A DNA stretch of 64,000 nt. Origin: Congeria kusceri. Lineage: Eukaryota; Mollusca; Bivalvia; Myida; Dreissenidae. Where the stretch lies: contig CM051027.1 of assembly GCA_027627225.1 (NCBI GenBank), positions 39,493,618 to 39,557,617 on the forward strand. The letters are read 5' to 3'. The translations under genes and the position numbers were made by a program. The notes below the pieces were generated by a model, which saw nothing but the letters and a program-made list of their open reading frames with translations, was not told where the DNA came from and did not search any database. Shown in pieces: positions 37,726 through 48,775 of the stretch. Every line of letters begins with the position of its first letter. Positions within the stretch are counted from its first letter, which is position 1.

Positions 37726-40280
37726 AGAACAGAACAGAACAGAAATTTTATTAGCGACTTGTACAAAGTACATCGTCAAAAACAATGCAATACAAATAAG
37801 CAAATGTCATGAGATAGGTTGAAAAGTCATAGAAAGTAGACACGATAATTAACAATATAATCTATTGGAAAAAAACAAATAAACAAATACCATATGCAAT
37901 TTGTATTAAGAGGGTGAACCAATCAATTAAGAGTAGTTAACATGGAACTTCTAATAGCCAAAGCATGTTTTATAAACCTAGCAGGGTTAAGTAACACAGT
38001 CCTATTAGGCGTATTTAGTAGTTCAAGAAAATTAAACATGGATGTTTTTTTATAATAATAATTAGATATATATTTATTTCTTAATTCTTCAAATATAGGG
38101 CAAATACATATAAAATGAAATTCATCTTCAAGGTCATTTTTGTGACATAACAAACAATAACGTTGATTTCTTTCGATTCTATTTCTACTATAACGACCTG
38201 TTTGGATTCGTAGAGGATGTTCAGACAGTCTAAGCCTACTTCTTTCGATTCTATTTCTACTATAACGACCTGTTTGGATTCGTAGAGGATGTTCAGACAG
38301 TCTAAGCCCACTGAAGAAAAATCTTAAATGATTTGGCAAAGTGTCAAGATAACCTTCATACTCAAATCTTTGTTTAATGTAATTATAGTTTTCAAGCACA
38401 GCGTTTCTTTGTATTCCCATTGACCATTCCTGAATAAATACATCAATAACTCGTTGCTTAAAAACTGGAAGAAACGAGGCTACATCAATATTCTCACAAT
38501 TTTCAAAAATATACGAAAAACCATAATCGTTCAAAAAATTTCTGACATTGGAAACCCAATTTGTTAGCCCTTTCCTACACTTTAATAGAGCTTGGTTGTA
38601 CACTGTTTTCAATATAATATTATCAGTGTTTAATAATTTACACCAATATTTTATTACTTTAACATATCTTGAAATATACCAAGGATAACGACCTAATTAC
38701 CCATAAACACCAACTGAAGAAGCATTTGTTTTAAGTTTTAAGATTTGTTTACAAAATTTAAGATGAATTCTCTCTATTTCCTTTGACTTTGAGCACCCCA
38801 AACCTCAGAAGCATATCCTAACATTGATCGAACAAAAGCATCAAATAATTGGCATAATAGTTTGGGCTTCAATTTATACTTTTTACAATTACTAAGTAAA
38901 CCATTGAATGCCTTTATAGCTTTTCCAGCTAAATACTCTTGGTTTAGACTAAAATTACCCGTGTAATTAAACACAGTACCCAGATAGTTAAAATCATTTA
39001 CCACCTCGATTTGTTGGTCGTTATATAACCAAGGTTCGTTTGGCAATAATTTTCCACGTTTTCTAAATACCATTATTTTCGTTTTATCCGCGTTTACTTT
39101 AAGACCCCATTTATCACAATATGTTTGCAAACAATTCAAATTATCTTGTAGCTCACTTGGTGTTTTGACAAAAATGGCCATATCATCAGCAAACAACAAC
39201 AGTATAACAACAATATCATCGAAAAGCATACCTGACTCGACATTATTTTGTAAATATAATTCAATATCTTCGACGAATAAAGAAAGTAATATCGGTGAAA
39301 TAACCTCCCCTTGCCTCAAACCCAATGCACAATCAAAGAAATCAGAGTAACTATTACACGCTTTAACACAGGATTTAACTTTCTGATACATGTCCCGTAT
39401 TACTTTTAACAATTTACCTTGGATACCGGTGTTGTATAGCTTAAACCATAATGCATTTCTATATATAGAGTCAAAACATTTAAATATGTCCACGAATACA
39501 AAATACAAACGTGTATTATCATTTAGATATTTCTGAACTAGAGACATTAAAACAAAAATTACATCAACAGTAGAACGCCCTTTGCGAAATCCGAATTGCG
39601 CATTCGAAATTTTACCGTTGTTATTACACAAACTTTCAACACGTTTATTTATGACAGTAGTAAATAATTTCGATAAACAACTCAGTAAAGTTATGCCCCT
39701 ATAATTATTTACATTATTAGTGTCACCTTTCTTGTGAATGGGAACAATAACTCCTTCAGTCCATTTATCGGGGAAATAACCAGAGTTCAATATAGCATTA
39801 AATATGTCGCAAACATGCGGTGATATTATGTCGATGCTTTCAATAAAATTTTCATTCAACAAACAATCGCTACCGACTGATTTTCCATACTTTAAAGATT
39901 TGACCTCGTTTAATATTTCATCGACCGTGATATCGCTATCCAATTCTGGAAACGTATTATTTGGGGCACCGAAATCATGATTGCTACAAAACTGCCCCGC
40001 GTCTTCATTTGAACAATATGAGATATCGCTACTTAAAGACGAAAAACATTGATTAAAGCTGTCTACTGTAATATCATTGTTACGTTTTGAATGGTTCTTT
40101 TTAAAATATTTCCAGAATTGTTTCGGTTTACAATATTTTAACCTTTCAATGTCGTTTAATTTCTTACTGTTAAATATTCGTTTTTTTCTGTTTACTAAAT
40201 TCTTATATTCCTTTTTCATTTCACAAAGACTTTCACGACTCTCGCGCGAATGACAATTATTAAAAACACTTAGGGCATGT
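37726..40280 (-). mobile_element. LINE with reverse transcriptase, degenerate
   Basis: An antisense frame from 40219 to 38774 codes for a reverse transcriptase with 'FPDKWTEGVIVPIHKKGD', 'NNYRGITLLSCLSKL', 'QFGFRKGRSTVD', 'VDIFKCFDSIYR' and the catalytic 'FADDMAIF'. After a frameshift near 38780 and a stop near 38695, the C-terminal part (38612-37923) ends with a C-x2-C...H-x4-C knuckle (RYCLLC...HFICIC). A 72-bp in-frame duplication (24 codons) lies at 38168-38311. The 3' end near 37726-37744 is a short (TTCTG)n tail on the coding strand. An in-frame stop near 40288 and no endonuclease show 5' truncation. The clade is not decided here. Confidence 0.9.
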
Positions 40281-41011
40281 AAATATTAAGTAGAAGCATT
40301 TAACTGTTAAAAACCTTGGATTTACCAAATTTATTAGAAAATGTCAAAGAATTTGTCTGGCTTTCCGACCTACTGGGCGTACCTTTTTCGACCCTAGATC
40401 TTTCCATATTTCCCTATTGTATTTGATAGTGGAAAAAAATCTGTAAGTTGTCATTAGGAATGTTGTTTTGATTAATTATTAGCATAGGAGCGCGTCAAAT
40501 GCCTGTAATGGCAACCACAGTATACACTTCAACTGTAACACCTTCAGTCTCTTTCCCACTTACCGGTTGACTTCACATCTTTGCTTCGTATTGAAGATTA
40601 GTTTAATACACTTTGTATGCATAAATCAAAGTATAATAACCACGTGTAATCACTGAATTTAAGGCTCTAATTCATTACACAAAAGATCGAGTGCTATGAG
40701 AACCCAACGTTAACAAGTGCATCGAGTCTGTTGTACACAGATCAAAAGCTTTCAGATGCATTCAGTCATGGTTTAAAACATAGATCAATGCACAAACACA
40801 CACACTGTATGCATAGTTATGGATTCACTGTGCAGAGATCAAAGCATGCACATTGCTATGTTAAATCGTACATACACAAACTGTAGTTGAAAGCATATGC
40901 AGAACATACACTATAAATGGTGTATGTAAATGCTGATCAACGCAGACAGACACCGCTTACGGCAATTTAAAATGCGGTTGACACATGTCGATGCTTAGAG
41001 ACATTCTACAT
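40281..41011. other. No gene seen
   Basis: AT-rich spacer with scattered simple-sequence patches ('cacaaacacacacac' near 40790). No coding or repeat structure that I can delimit. Confidence 0.4.
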
Positions 41012-41697
41012 TTTTCAGCGTAGCTGTCTAAGATCACTTTTGACCTAGATTTCTTGCGATAAATATGCAGCGGGAAAATTGAATCCCAATAGAATTGGTC
41101 AAATTTTCTAAATTTAGGGAATGCAAACTTCAAACAATGGTTTAACGTATACCAATAACTGTTGCATACTTTTTGGGATTAAAAATTTACATAAGCGGTT
41201 AAAATGAAGTTATAAACATATCCTCGACATATACTCTAGAACTGAGGCTAATTATGAACGTATTTTCTTATTGTATGCCATAAACAGAATGCTATATTCA
41301 TTCACGTAACGAAATAACTATTTTGTTTAGCCTACATTTATATAAGCGGTACGCTCTATAAATAGCAATTGTGCAATGTTCCCATTCATAAATCTCATTC
41401 ACAGTGTTGCCGTTCCATGTAGCCGATTGATTCTAGCGAGTTCATCACATTCCAGAAACAGTAGTGTCATTCTAAAAATAGCGCGCGTAGCTAGCAACCG
41501 TTGTATAGCTGTGTTAATATACTCGTACATGCATCAATAATAGCGTTCAGAGAATCATAAACCTAAAAATTTCAATAAATGGGGAATTTATATTTATAAA
41601 CTTAATGTTCATTTGATTTAAAATTGTGGTTACGATTTATTAACGATTATTTATAATTGCATCTTTCTATCAACTTCTCCAGTAGATGTTATTTAAT
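41012..41697 (-). mobile_element. Penelope-like element tail alone, antisense
   Basis: The reverse complement matches 21267-21950 from just at the Penelope stop codon ('ttaaataacat', 'tactggagaag') through 'cccgctgcat' and 'agacagctacg'. Identity by eye is roughly 80%. It is made of 3' UTR only; no coding sequence precedes it. Confidence 0.7.
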
Positions 41698-43150
41698 TGG
41701 TAAAAAGATGCTACATTTTCTATAGATAAAATGTTATGAAAGAAGATTCGGAATACGTCGAATTGTTATTCGCGTAGCATGAATACACAATTTGCAATAC
41801 TAATTATACACAGGAACCCTTGATATATCATATTTTTACTGATATAATTTATAATCGTCATAGTCTAATGAATTTTTATGTTTCGTTATCAAAAATAAAG
41901 TCTTAACATTTCAAAAATCACTGAATGTTCCCTGACTATTGCTTTTTATTGGGATACACAGTATTAATGCTTATTTGACTTCACATCGTTATTATATTAG
42001 ATAACTAACATGAATGTATATTACCAGTACTATAAATAACTATATAGACTCGTCTGATACATAATAATTGTAAATCACACCCGAAATTATTTTCTTACAT
42101 TGTTAATTTGTAAAATTGGCTTGACAAATTCAGATAACAATTATGTTAACCTAAATTATTTTGGTTAGTCATATATCACTGGTGGAATCATGGAGCTGTA
42201 TTGTTGGTTAATTTACGGCATAGATATTAATGATAATTTTATTTAATTTTCAAATTAATAAATTTATCTCAAATAAACTTTTGGGTCCGATAAGTTTTCT
42301 TATAGTGTCCTAAAAATCTGGAGTTTAATAAGTCTTCTAATATTGGTGGGGACCAAAAAGTCTGGGGTCTGAGAAGTCACGTAACCGATCATCTTGGCCG
42401 TCTATTTAGGCAATTTTTAAATGACATCTCAATATTAATTTCAACGCCGATTGTCTTTTTAAAAGACATTTCTTTTTTAAACTAATTTTATTTAAATATG
42501 TAAAACAACTCAATCCGCGCAGATACGTTATACATGGATTTAATAGTTTGTGCATGTATAAAGATCATGCACGCACATTTGCAGTGTTATCGCTGTCCAG
42601 CTAGTTCACTGCAAACAACGTTCCTTGCAGTCAGCCTTGTAGGAACGCTCAGAAATGATCACATTGTCCCGGTCATATAAAGACTCTCAATATCTAGCCT
42701 AGTATACAAGGTGGCGGATCCGTGGTCTAGTTTTAGGTACCAGCTAGGTTATGCTCAACGAGATCCGTATCATACATGGTTATAATCCAGAATTGGCAAT
42801 TTGCGTGCGTTACATCTTGTCGCAGACTTCTGTAATCGATAGAGTAGTTGCCCATAAACATGTATTTTTATTCATAGGCTGTCGGTGACCATCACCTTGT
42901 TATTGAAGCCACTTTAAATCGTTAATATGTGGCATTTCTAAGCACCACAATACAAAAAAGGTGTTTTAGAAGCTTGATAATCGGGATTTATTCAATCAAT
43001 GGTCAATGTTGCTGCTGATGTGTTTATTTGAGTGCAAGATCAAGGACATTGGAAACTCAACGCATACCAAAATGATCGGCGTGTGTTCATGTAATAGTTA
43101 TTTGAACGGTCCAATGGCGTTTACGTTCAAAGCGATGTATGTGATTGATA
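41698..43150. other. No supported gene
   Basis: AT-rich. At 42280-42400 a short repeat-like passage has 'gtccgataagttttct' and 'ggggtctgagaagtca'. Nothing else stands out before the tandem duplication at 43151. Confidence 0.4.
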
Positions 43151-43661
43151 CTTGTGTTAATTTGAGTTAGTTAAATAGTGTATATATTTCATAGAGATGG
43201 AAGTGCAGTAACAGATGGGAGAAACAATACATTATACTGAAAATAAACCGCAACAAGATATTGTTATAAGTCACTCTGGGAAGGCATTAATTTCTTCGAT
43301 GTGTATTCAACTATGGAACATAAATTATATCCAATACTCTGTAGACCTATATTCTTTCCAACCACTAAGCTGACAGTGTGGAATCCACTATGACTTAAAA
43401 TGTGTACTTGTGTTAATTGGAGTTAGTTAAATAGTGTATATATTTCATAGAGATGGAAGTGCAGTAAAGATGGGAGAAACAATATATTATACTGAAAATA
43501 AACCGCAACAAGATATTGTTATAAGTCACTCTGGGAAGGCATTAATTTCTTCGATGTGTATTCAACTATGGAACATAAATTATATCCAATACTCTGTAGA
43601 CCTATATTCTTTCCAACCACTAAGCTGACAGTGTGGAATCCACTATGACTTAAAATTTGTA
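43151..43661 (+). pseudogene. Tandem pair of truncated cluster-family pieces
   Basis: A ~256-bp unit is repeated in tandem (43151-43406 and 43407-43661) with only a few differences. Each unit holds a frame starting M-G-E-T-I-[HY]-Y-T-E-N and continuing 'KPQQDIVISHSGKALIS', then ~25 unrelated residues and TGA. The HYT...DIVI layout resembles member 4 (HYTYMNNRHLDIVV), but there is no membrane segment and no sequon tail. An earlier in-frame 'ATGGAAGTGCAG' is cut by a stop in unit 1 and shifted in unit 2. The units sit ~90 bp before member 2. They may be duplicated remnants or leader exons; function is doubtful. Confidence 0.5.
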
Positions 43662-43751
43662 CTTTAATTATCAACAGCGAAACAAATACCATGCTATTCT
43701 AAGTAGTGTATCTTCTGGTTATCTCTTGAACTCTTAGTCGAGTATCAGTCA

Positions 43752-44120
43752 ATGGAGCACAGGGAATGGCATACTTCGTCGCCGAGGTCGTCTTCGTTCG
43801 GAGCTGTGGAGGGCTACACGTACAGTCCAGCCCGGGGCTCGCCCATGGACAAGACGCTCGCGGAAATCGTGATAGGAAGCAGGAGGAAGAGCTGCCCAGA
43901 AGAAGACACCAACGATCACGATGTGATTCAGAGGGAGGGGTCCGCCCTGGCGAACTTTCTCGTGGCCAGTGTGCTGCTCATGCTGGCCGCCATGCTTGTA
44001 ATTGTCATATTTTGTAAAATCAATGGTAGTGTTATCGGTGTGAATAAATCTCAGCAGGAATACCTGGTGACTACATCATCTGAAAATGTTACTCGACCAT
44101 TCGCTTCATACCATGAGTAG
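43752..44120 (+). CDS. Small single-pass membrane protein, cluster member 2 (122 aa)
   Basis: Unknown family. The N-terminal region is serine- and proline-rich and includes 'GYTYSPARGSPMDKTLAEIV'; in it 'LAEIVI' (36-41) takes the place of the DIV motif of other members, and R-T-x-S is lost. Residues 66-90 (ANFLVASVLLMLAAMLVIVI and flanks) form one hydrophobic segment. The C-terminal side has sequons N91GS, N98KS and N112VT. The coding strand is GC-rich up to the membrane segment and then reverts to local composition. A possible acceptor-like 'ctcttag' lies 14 bp before the ATG, so a noncoding 5' exon is conceivable. Confidence 0.72.
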   Translation: MEHREWHTSSPRSSSFGAVEGYTYSPARGSPMDKTLAEIVIGSRRKSCPEEDTNDHDVIQREGSALANFLVASVLLMLAAMLVIVIFCKINGSVIGVNKSQQEYLVTTSSENVTRPFASYHE

Positions 44121-45546
44121 ACTAATCTTATTGAATTGTACAAATTGTGACTGTATTACCCATTTCATCTACATACAAGTATATGAGAACTTTTTTTTTT
44201 ATTACACATGTACTCTCAAGTTTGCAAGAAGATAAAGGTATTCCGGTAAATACACTTTAAGTATAATAACAGTTAATTAAGTTAATATTCCGCAGCCATG
44301 TTTTAACGTACATGTATGTGTTTGCTTTGAATTTAAATACACGTAATATTTCCATCTGCTGTATGAGAATGTTTAAAACAAGTTTTCTTCGACATACATG
44401 CCATCAATATTTGTTAATGCAATATATGTTTGCCACAGACTCTATTTGTTGAATTACCAATGGCCCCGTCTGTTGTTTGAGTGACTAAATGTAATTTAAT
44501 ACTAAGCAGATTTTCTGCCATTAAATCGTTCATTCGTTCAAACAGTGTGCAATTTGGATCAATGCCATACTAATAATAATTACACGTATTGTATCGAGAC
44601 CAGTCGGTATATTTCCATGAATAAATAATTGCTAGCATATATTATCCAAAGCAGCTTTGAGATATACAAATATTTGTTTTGCCTGTTATCTTTACTGGCT
44701 AATTGGTGTCCCAAATGGATTAAACACTTATATGATAAAAAATCATCTTTTCGTGTGGGCTAACATTAAGGAACATGAACACACATTCGGACAAAACCGC
44801 AGTGGAGAAGTCAGGAGACAGAACCCATTTAGTTTTAGAAACAGCTGGAGACAATGTTTTGTGTATTTCACTGTTTAACAGATATGCATATACTTTTTAT
44901 GTGGAGTCCGTATATATGTAAATTTGTTGACAAACTGTTATTGTTTACTAACATTCGTTTGTTAATAATATTGATCATTTCACTTGTTGATATTTTTATT
45001 TTGTATTTGTTGTTAATTTTTGCCATGCGGTTCTTTGGCATAATTTGGACTAGGCCTTGTTTATATTAATTATATAATTCGTGCTTCGCTGTAGCCGTGT
45101 ACAAACACACACGGTTGACAGTATATGTTGATCATGCAGTTAGTTGGTACTCTGCCCGGACCAGATTACAACAGGTATTCTCTGTGACTAACTGACATGG
45201 GTAAAACATGTGCTGCACTATGTACAACACCGGCTTCCATATAAACTGCACCCTACATTTTGACACCTTTCTCAAACATTTATCACAGAACGTGTAAGCT
45301 CACAGCATCACTTAAACTATACCATGTTGTATTGGTTCCCCGTAGTATACAATGTAATACATGTATTTATAATACAGGTGGTCGGGAAACACTAGTCACT
45401 CGCTTGCTCTTACATGTCTCAAAATATTGACTTATACACGTGTACTTTTAATAGTTTTTGCGCGTTTTTAATGATAAAAGTACATGAGTTCAAATATATG
45501 TCGTACAATAATAATTAGTATTTTGTTTGAGACATATAACAATACT
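44121..45546. other. Spacer, no supported gene
   Basis: AT-rich. The two overlapping frames at 44657-45069 are rich in I, L, F and Y because of base composition. I see no domain or repeat. Confidence 0.4.
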
Positions 45547-45554
45547 TTGAAATA

Positions 45555-46721
45555 TATGGTGGCATAGAATTGCCATACGATAACCACTTAAGGTTCGCGA
45601 AAACCTTCGTGTTTACTACTATAAGCGTTCACGAACAGATTCGTGTTACCACATATTTATCATGATATTTATCAGGATATTAAGATAGGGTTTGCGAATA
45701 TTTTTCTTCAAGACAATTTATTATTATACTAAATGGCCTGTAAGTGCCCAGAACTAACATTCGATGCATTTTCTTGGGTTGCGAGGTCTTCCGAATTATC
45801 TTACTAACACGAATATTATCATGATAATTATCTTACAACGCGAATCTTAACTAGATAATACTCGTGTTACAACTTATTTTGTGATCGAGGTCTTGCGCAT
45901 TATCGTACTAACACAAATATTATCATGATAATTATCTGACAACGCAAATCTTAACTAGTTAATATTCGTGTTACCATTTAATTTGTGCGCGAGGTCTTCC
46001 GCATTATCTTACTAGCACAAATATTATCATGATAATTATATAACAACGCGAATCTTAACAAGATAATATTCGTGTTACCGCTTAATTCGGCGCGAGGTCT
46101 TCATTATCTTACTAACAGGAATGTAATCATGATCATTATCTGACAACGCTAATCTTAGCTAGATAATATTTGTGTCACCACTTAATTTGTGCGCGAGGTC
46201 TTCCGCATTATCTTACTAACACGAATAGTATCATGATATTTATCTTACAACGCGAATCGTAACTAGATAATATTCGTGTTTTCATGTGTCGCAAATGTGT
46301 TCGCAAACTTATTCTTGTTGCCATTTATCTAACACGAATATTATCATGATAATTATCTTACAACGCAAATCTTATCAAGTAAATATTAGTGATATCACTT
46401 AATTTTCATGTATCGCAAATGTTTTCGCAAACCTATTCGTGTTGCCTGTTATCTAGCACGAATGTTATCATAATAATTATCTTACAACGCAAATTTTAAC
46501 TAGTTAATATTTGTGATACTACATAGGTTTATATTAACTGAAATTCTGATGTCAGTTCTGGGCAGTTTCAGGTCTGTTTTTCATTATGCAAATATATATC
46601 TTACGTCAAAAAAAATCGCAAACGCTTTAAAGATATCAGATAAATAACACGAAACTTAAATACGGGTAACACGACCATTTTCGCGAACCTTAAGTTATCG
46701 TAAGACAGTTCTATGCCACCA
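45555..46721. mobile_element. Inverted-repeat element with ATTATCATGATAAT satellite, copy 1
   Basis: Ends 'tatggtggcatagaattgcc' (45555) and the complement of 'tatggtggcatagaactg' (to 46721) extend to ~45 bp including 'acttaaggttcgcgaa'. The flanks 'ttgaaata'/'tagaaata' agree at 7 of 8 bases. Inside, six or more ~115-120-bp units carry 'acgaatattatcatgataat', which includes the perfect palindrome ATTATCATGATAAT, and 'gcgcgaggtcttccgcatta'. No coding capacity. Copy 2 is at 58786-59667. Confidence 0.85.
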
Positions 46722-47445
46722 TAGAAATATATGTATTTTAATGTGCAACTTAATATTTATACCTTTAGGGTTGAGTTCTTGTTATTAGGGTAAGCAAGTT
46801 GTGGTGTTAATCATAAAGTCTACCAGACACTGCAGCGCTCAACTTCCGAGTTTCTCAGCCAAACAACTTTAAAATAATTCAGGTAGATCAGAGACGCCAA
46901 TTAACAACAAGCTACTTAGATGAAGGTTTATAAGAGCGGAACGTCCGGGCAATACATTACATTCATGTTTATTATACTGGATGCTATTCAATGATCATGC
47001 CTGAGGTGTTCGGTGACAGATCAAAACCATTACATTAATTTGGTGGTTCATTTCAAGTAAGAATATTAAGCTACAATGTGAATAATTATTCGTGTGTTGA
47101 TAGCTCTCTATTCGACCCTGGAATATACACGATACGTGTCCACGCCAGGTGGTCCAGCTAAATCTCACAATCATAAAACTGGCCGTCCAACCGGCCGCAG
47201 ATTCGGTTTTTGGACGCATTAACGCTGTTCAAGTTGAATCCAGTTGAAGTCAATTATTCGCCTATTCCCTTTAATCTATATAAAGGATTACTGTCATACG
47301 CAAATAAAACATTTGGCCATTGAACTATTCTAACCCATACTGCCACGTACACGCGTATTATAACATTATATGATGATCCCCATTGTCAATGCCGTCAAAA
47401 TGTTGGATGTATCTATGGCTCCATATTCAGTCGTGTAAATTGGTA
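46722..47445. other. Region downstream of member 3
   Basis: Presumed 3' UTR side of the antisense gene at 47446-47769. A minus-strand AATAAA (plus TTTATT at 46968-46973) could end its transcript ~470 bp after the stop. No other gene is seen. Confidence 0.4.
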
Positions 47446-47769
47446 TCACGTAACACTTGTGTCATTATAACCGGGATTAATGGACGTTTCGTTGGAAGGA
47501 ATGTCGTCGATGAACACTCTGTCGTTGACTAAAGTAATTATCAACAGGAACAACATCGTTGCTAGCAGAAGACACACCAAAGCCACAAGTGGCTTAGCCA
47601 CAATAGAACTCTTCGGATTTGCTTTCATAAAAGGATCTTCACCGTCAACTTCTTTCTCTGATTGCTCGAAGACAAAATGGACCAGCAGATCTTCAGTTTT
47701 TGAAGGTGTTGTCGACGACGGAGATTCCGAGCCAATCAACTGATCCTCATCCCTAACAAGTGTATTCAT
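47446..47769 (-). CDS. Small single-pass membrane protein, cluster member 3 (107 aa)
   Basis: The only member on the minus strand. It runs from ATG (47767-47769) to TAA. The N-terminal part is acidic and serine-rich ('LIGSESPSSTTPSKTEDLL'), with a possible degenerate counterpart of the conserved core in 'LLVHFVFEQSEKE'; neither R-T-x-S nor D-I-V is kept. Residues 60-81 (PLVALVCLLLATMLFLLIIT) form the membrane segment, after the basic 'MKANPKSSIVAK'. The tail has sequons N93ET and N102DT and ends nearly at the second one. Membership rests on size, plan and the sequon tail rather than on motif identity. Confidence 0.7.
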   Translation of the reverse strand: MNTLVRDEDQLIGSESPSSTTPSKTEDLLVHFVFEQSEKEVDGEDPFMKANPKSSIVAKPLVALVCLLLATMLFLLIITLVNDRVFIDDIPSNETSINPGYNDTSVT

Positions 47770-48164
47770 ATTGCATTAATCGTTATTCCAATCACCAGCA
47801 CATTCAGTCATGATACCATCACGAGCAGCTTTAAACGCCGAGCAGCCGTCTAAGCACGTATGAGTATGTTAAGCACATTGAAAGGCGGAAGACGTATTTC
47901 TCACGTTATAGACTAAATGTTTTTCTTGTGACACAAATTATGAAAGAAAGTAACTTTAATTTGCGATAAATGCACTCTAAGATATATAAAATGCCTCTAT
48001 GCGTTGTTTCTATGCCGTGAGATCTCCATTTCAATACCGAAGATTAACAGTCTTAAAAATACTTTTGTAATTCATTAGAATAGTTGCCAGTCAATATTGC
48101 AATAAACGTCTAGTAACAACAGCAAATTCTGTAAGCTGGTGATTCATGATTTTTGTTATCAAAT
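47770..48164. other. No gene seen
   Basis: Upstream side of member 3 on the minus strand. No core promoter element could be chosen with confidence. Confidence 0.35.
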
Positions 48165-48775
48165 TATATTGATTTTTTTTCGGCGTAGCTGTTTAACCTA
48201 ACCTTTGACCTTTCTCAACATCCATTCAAATGTTGTGAAAATTTCCCGCCAGTAGTCCCGAATGAATACATCCTAACATTTAATCGGCTAGTTTAAAAGA
48301 AATCCCCACCACGGCCTGTAAACGATTGGCTCCATATCTTTTTGGAGGTGAATGGAAAAATTAGCCAATGAGGAAACATCCAGACATACTTCTTTACTTT
48401 GTTTACCTTTCTGACTCATTTCCAGTTCTGAGCCCCACCTAGGAAGTTGCACTGGCTCAATTTTCATTTTCAGTTTACAAGCCAGTGTTTACAGGCCGTG
48501 TAATATGACCTTGGGAAAATCCCCCGTTAACATGGCGTATTCGATAGGCAACATTCCATAGAATACAATCGTTGATTAACACGCGCCGTTTAATAGACTA
48601 GTATACACATCAACAACACTGAGTCGTTCTAACAAGCAACCAGAATCATAGACAATAAGATTAATAATGAATGGAGAATTACTTATAAACTTACAATGCC
48701 TGTTAATTTGAATAAAGTTAGGTATTAATTGCATTTTCTCTTACCTTCTCATGTAGAGGCTTTTATAGATTTTGC
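48165..48775 (-). mobile_element. Diverged Penelope-tail-like sequence (tentative)
   Basis: It starts with 'ttcggcgtagctgttta', as at 41012, and near 48690-48770 has 'ttacttataaacttacaatg' and 'attgcattttctcttacctt', weakly like the other end of that tail. The middle is interrupted by a small MITE (48310-48500). Similarity is by eye only. Confidence 0.35.
48310..48500. mobile_element. ~190-bp MITE
   Basis: The terminal sequence 'cacggcctgtaaac' is exactly inverted at the other end ('gtttacaggccgtg'), and pairing continues imperfectly inward (attggc/gccagt). No coding capacity; the target duplication is unclear. Confidence 0.7.

Noticed and set aside
37258..37766. Three overlapping antisense frames with GCCTLLFRS repeats
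   Set aside because: They are readings of the CAGGGTGcaGCACCCTG palindrome array.
44854..45069. Hydrophobic 71-codon frame near cluster member 2
   Set aside because: The hydrophobicity follows from extreme AT content; no sequons, no family motifs, no GC rise as in the real members.
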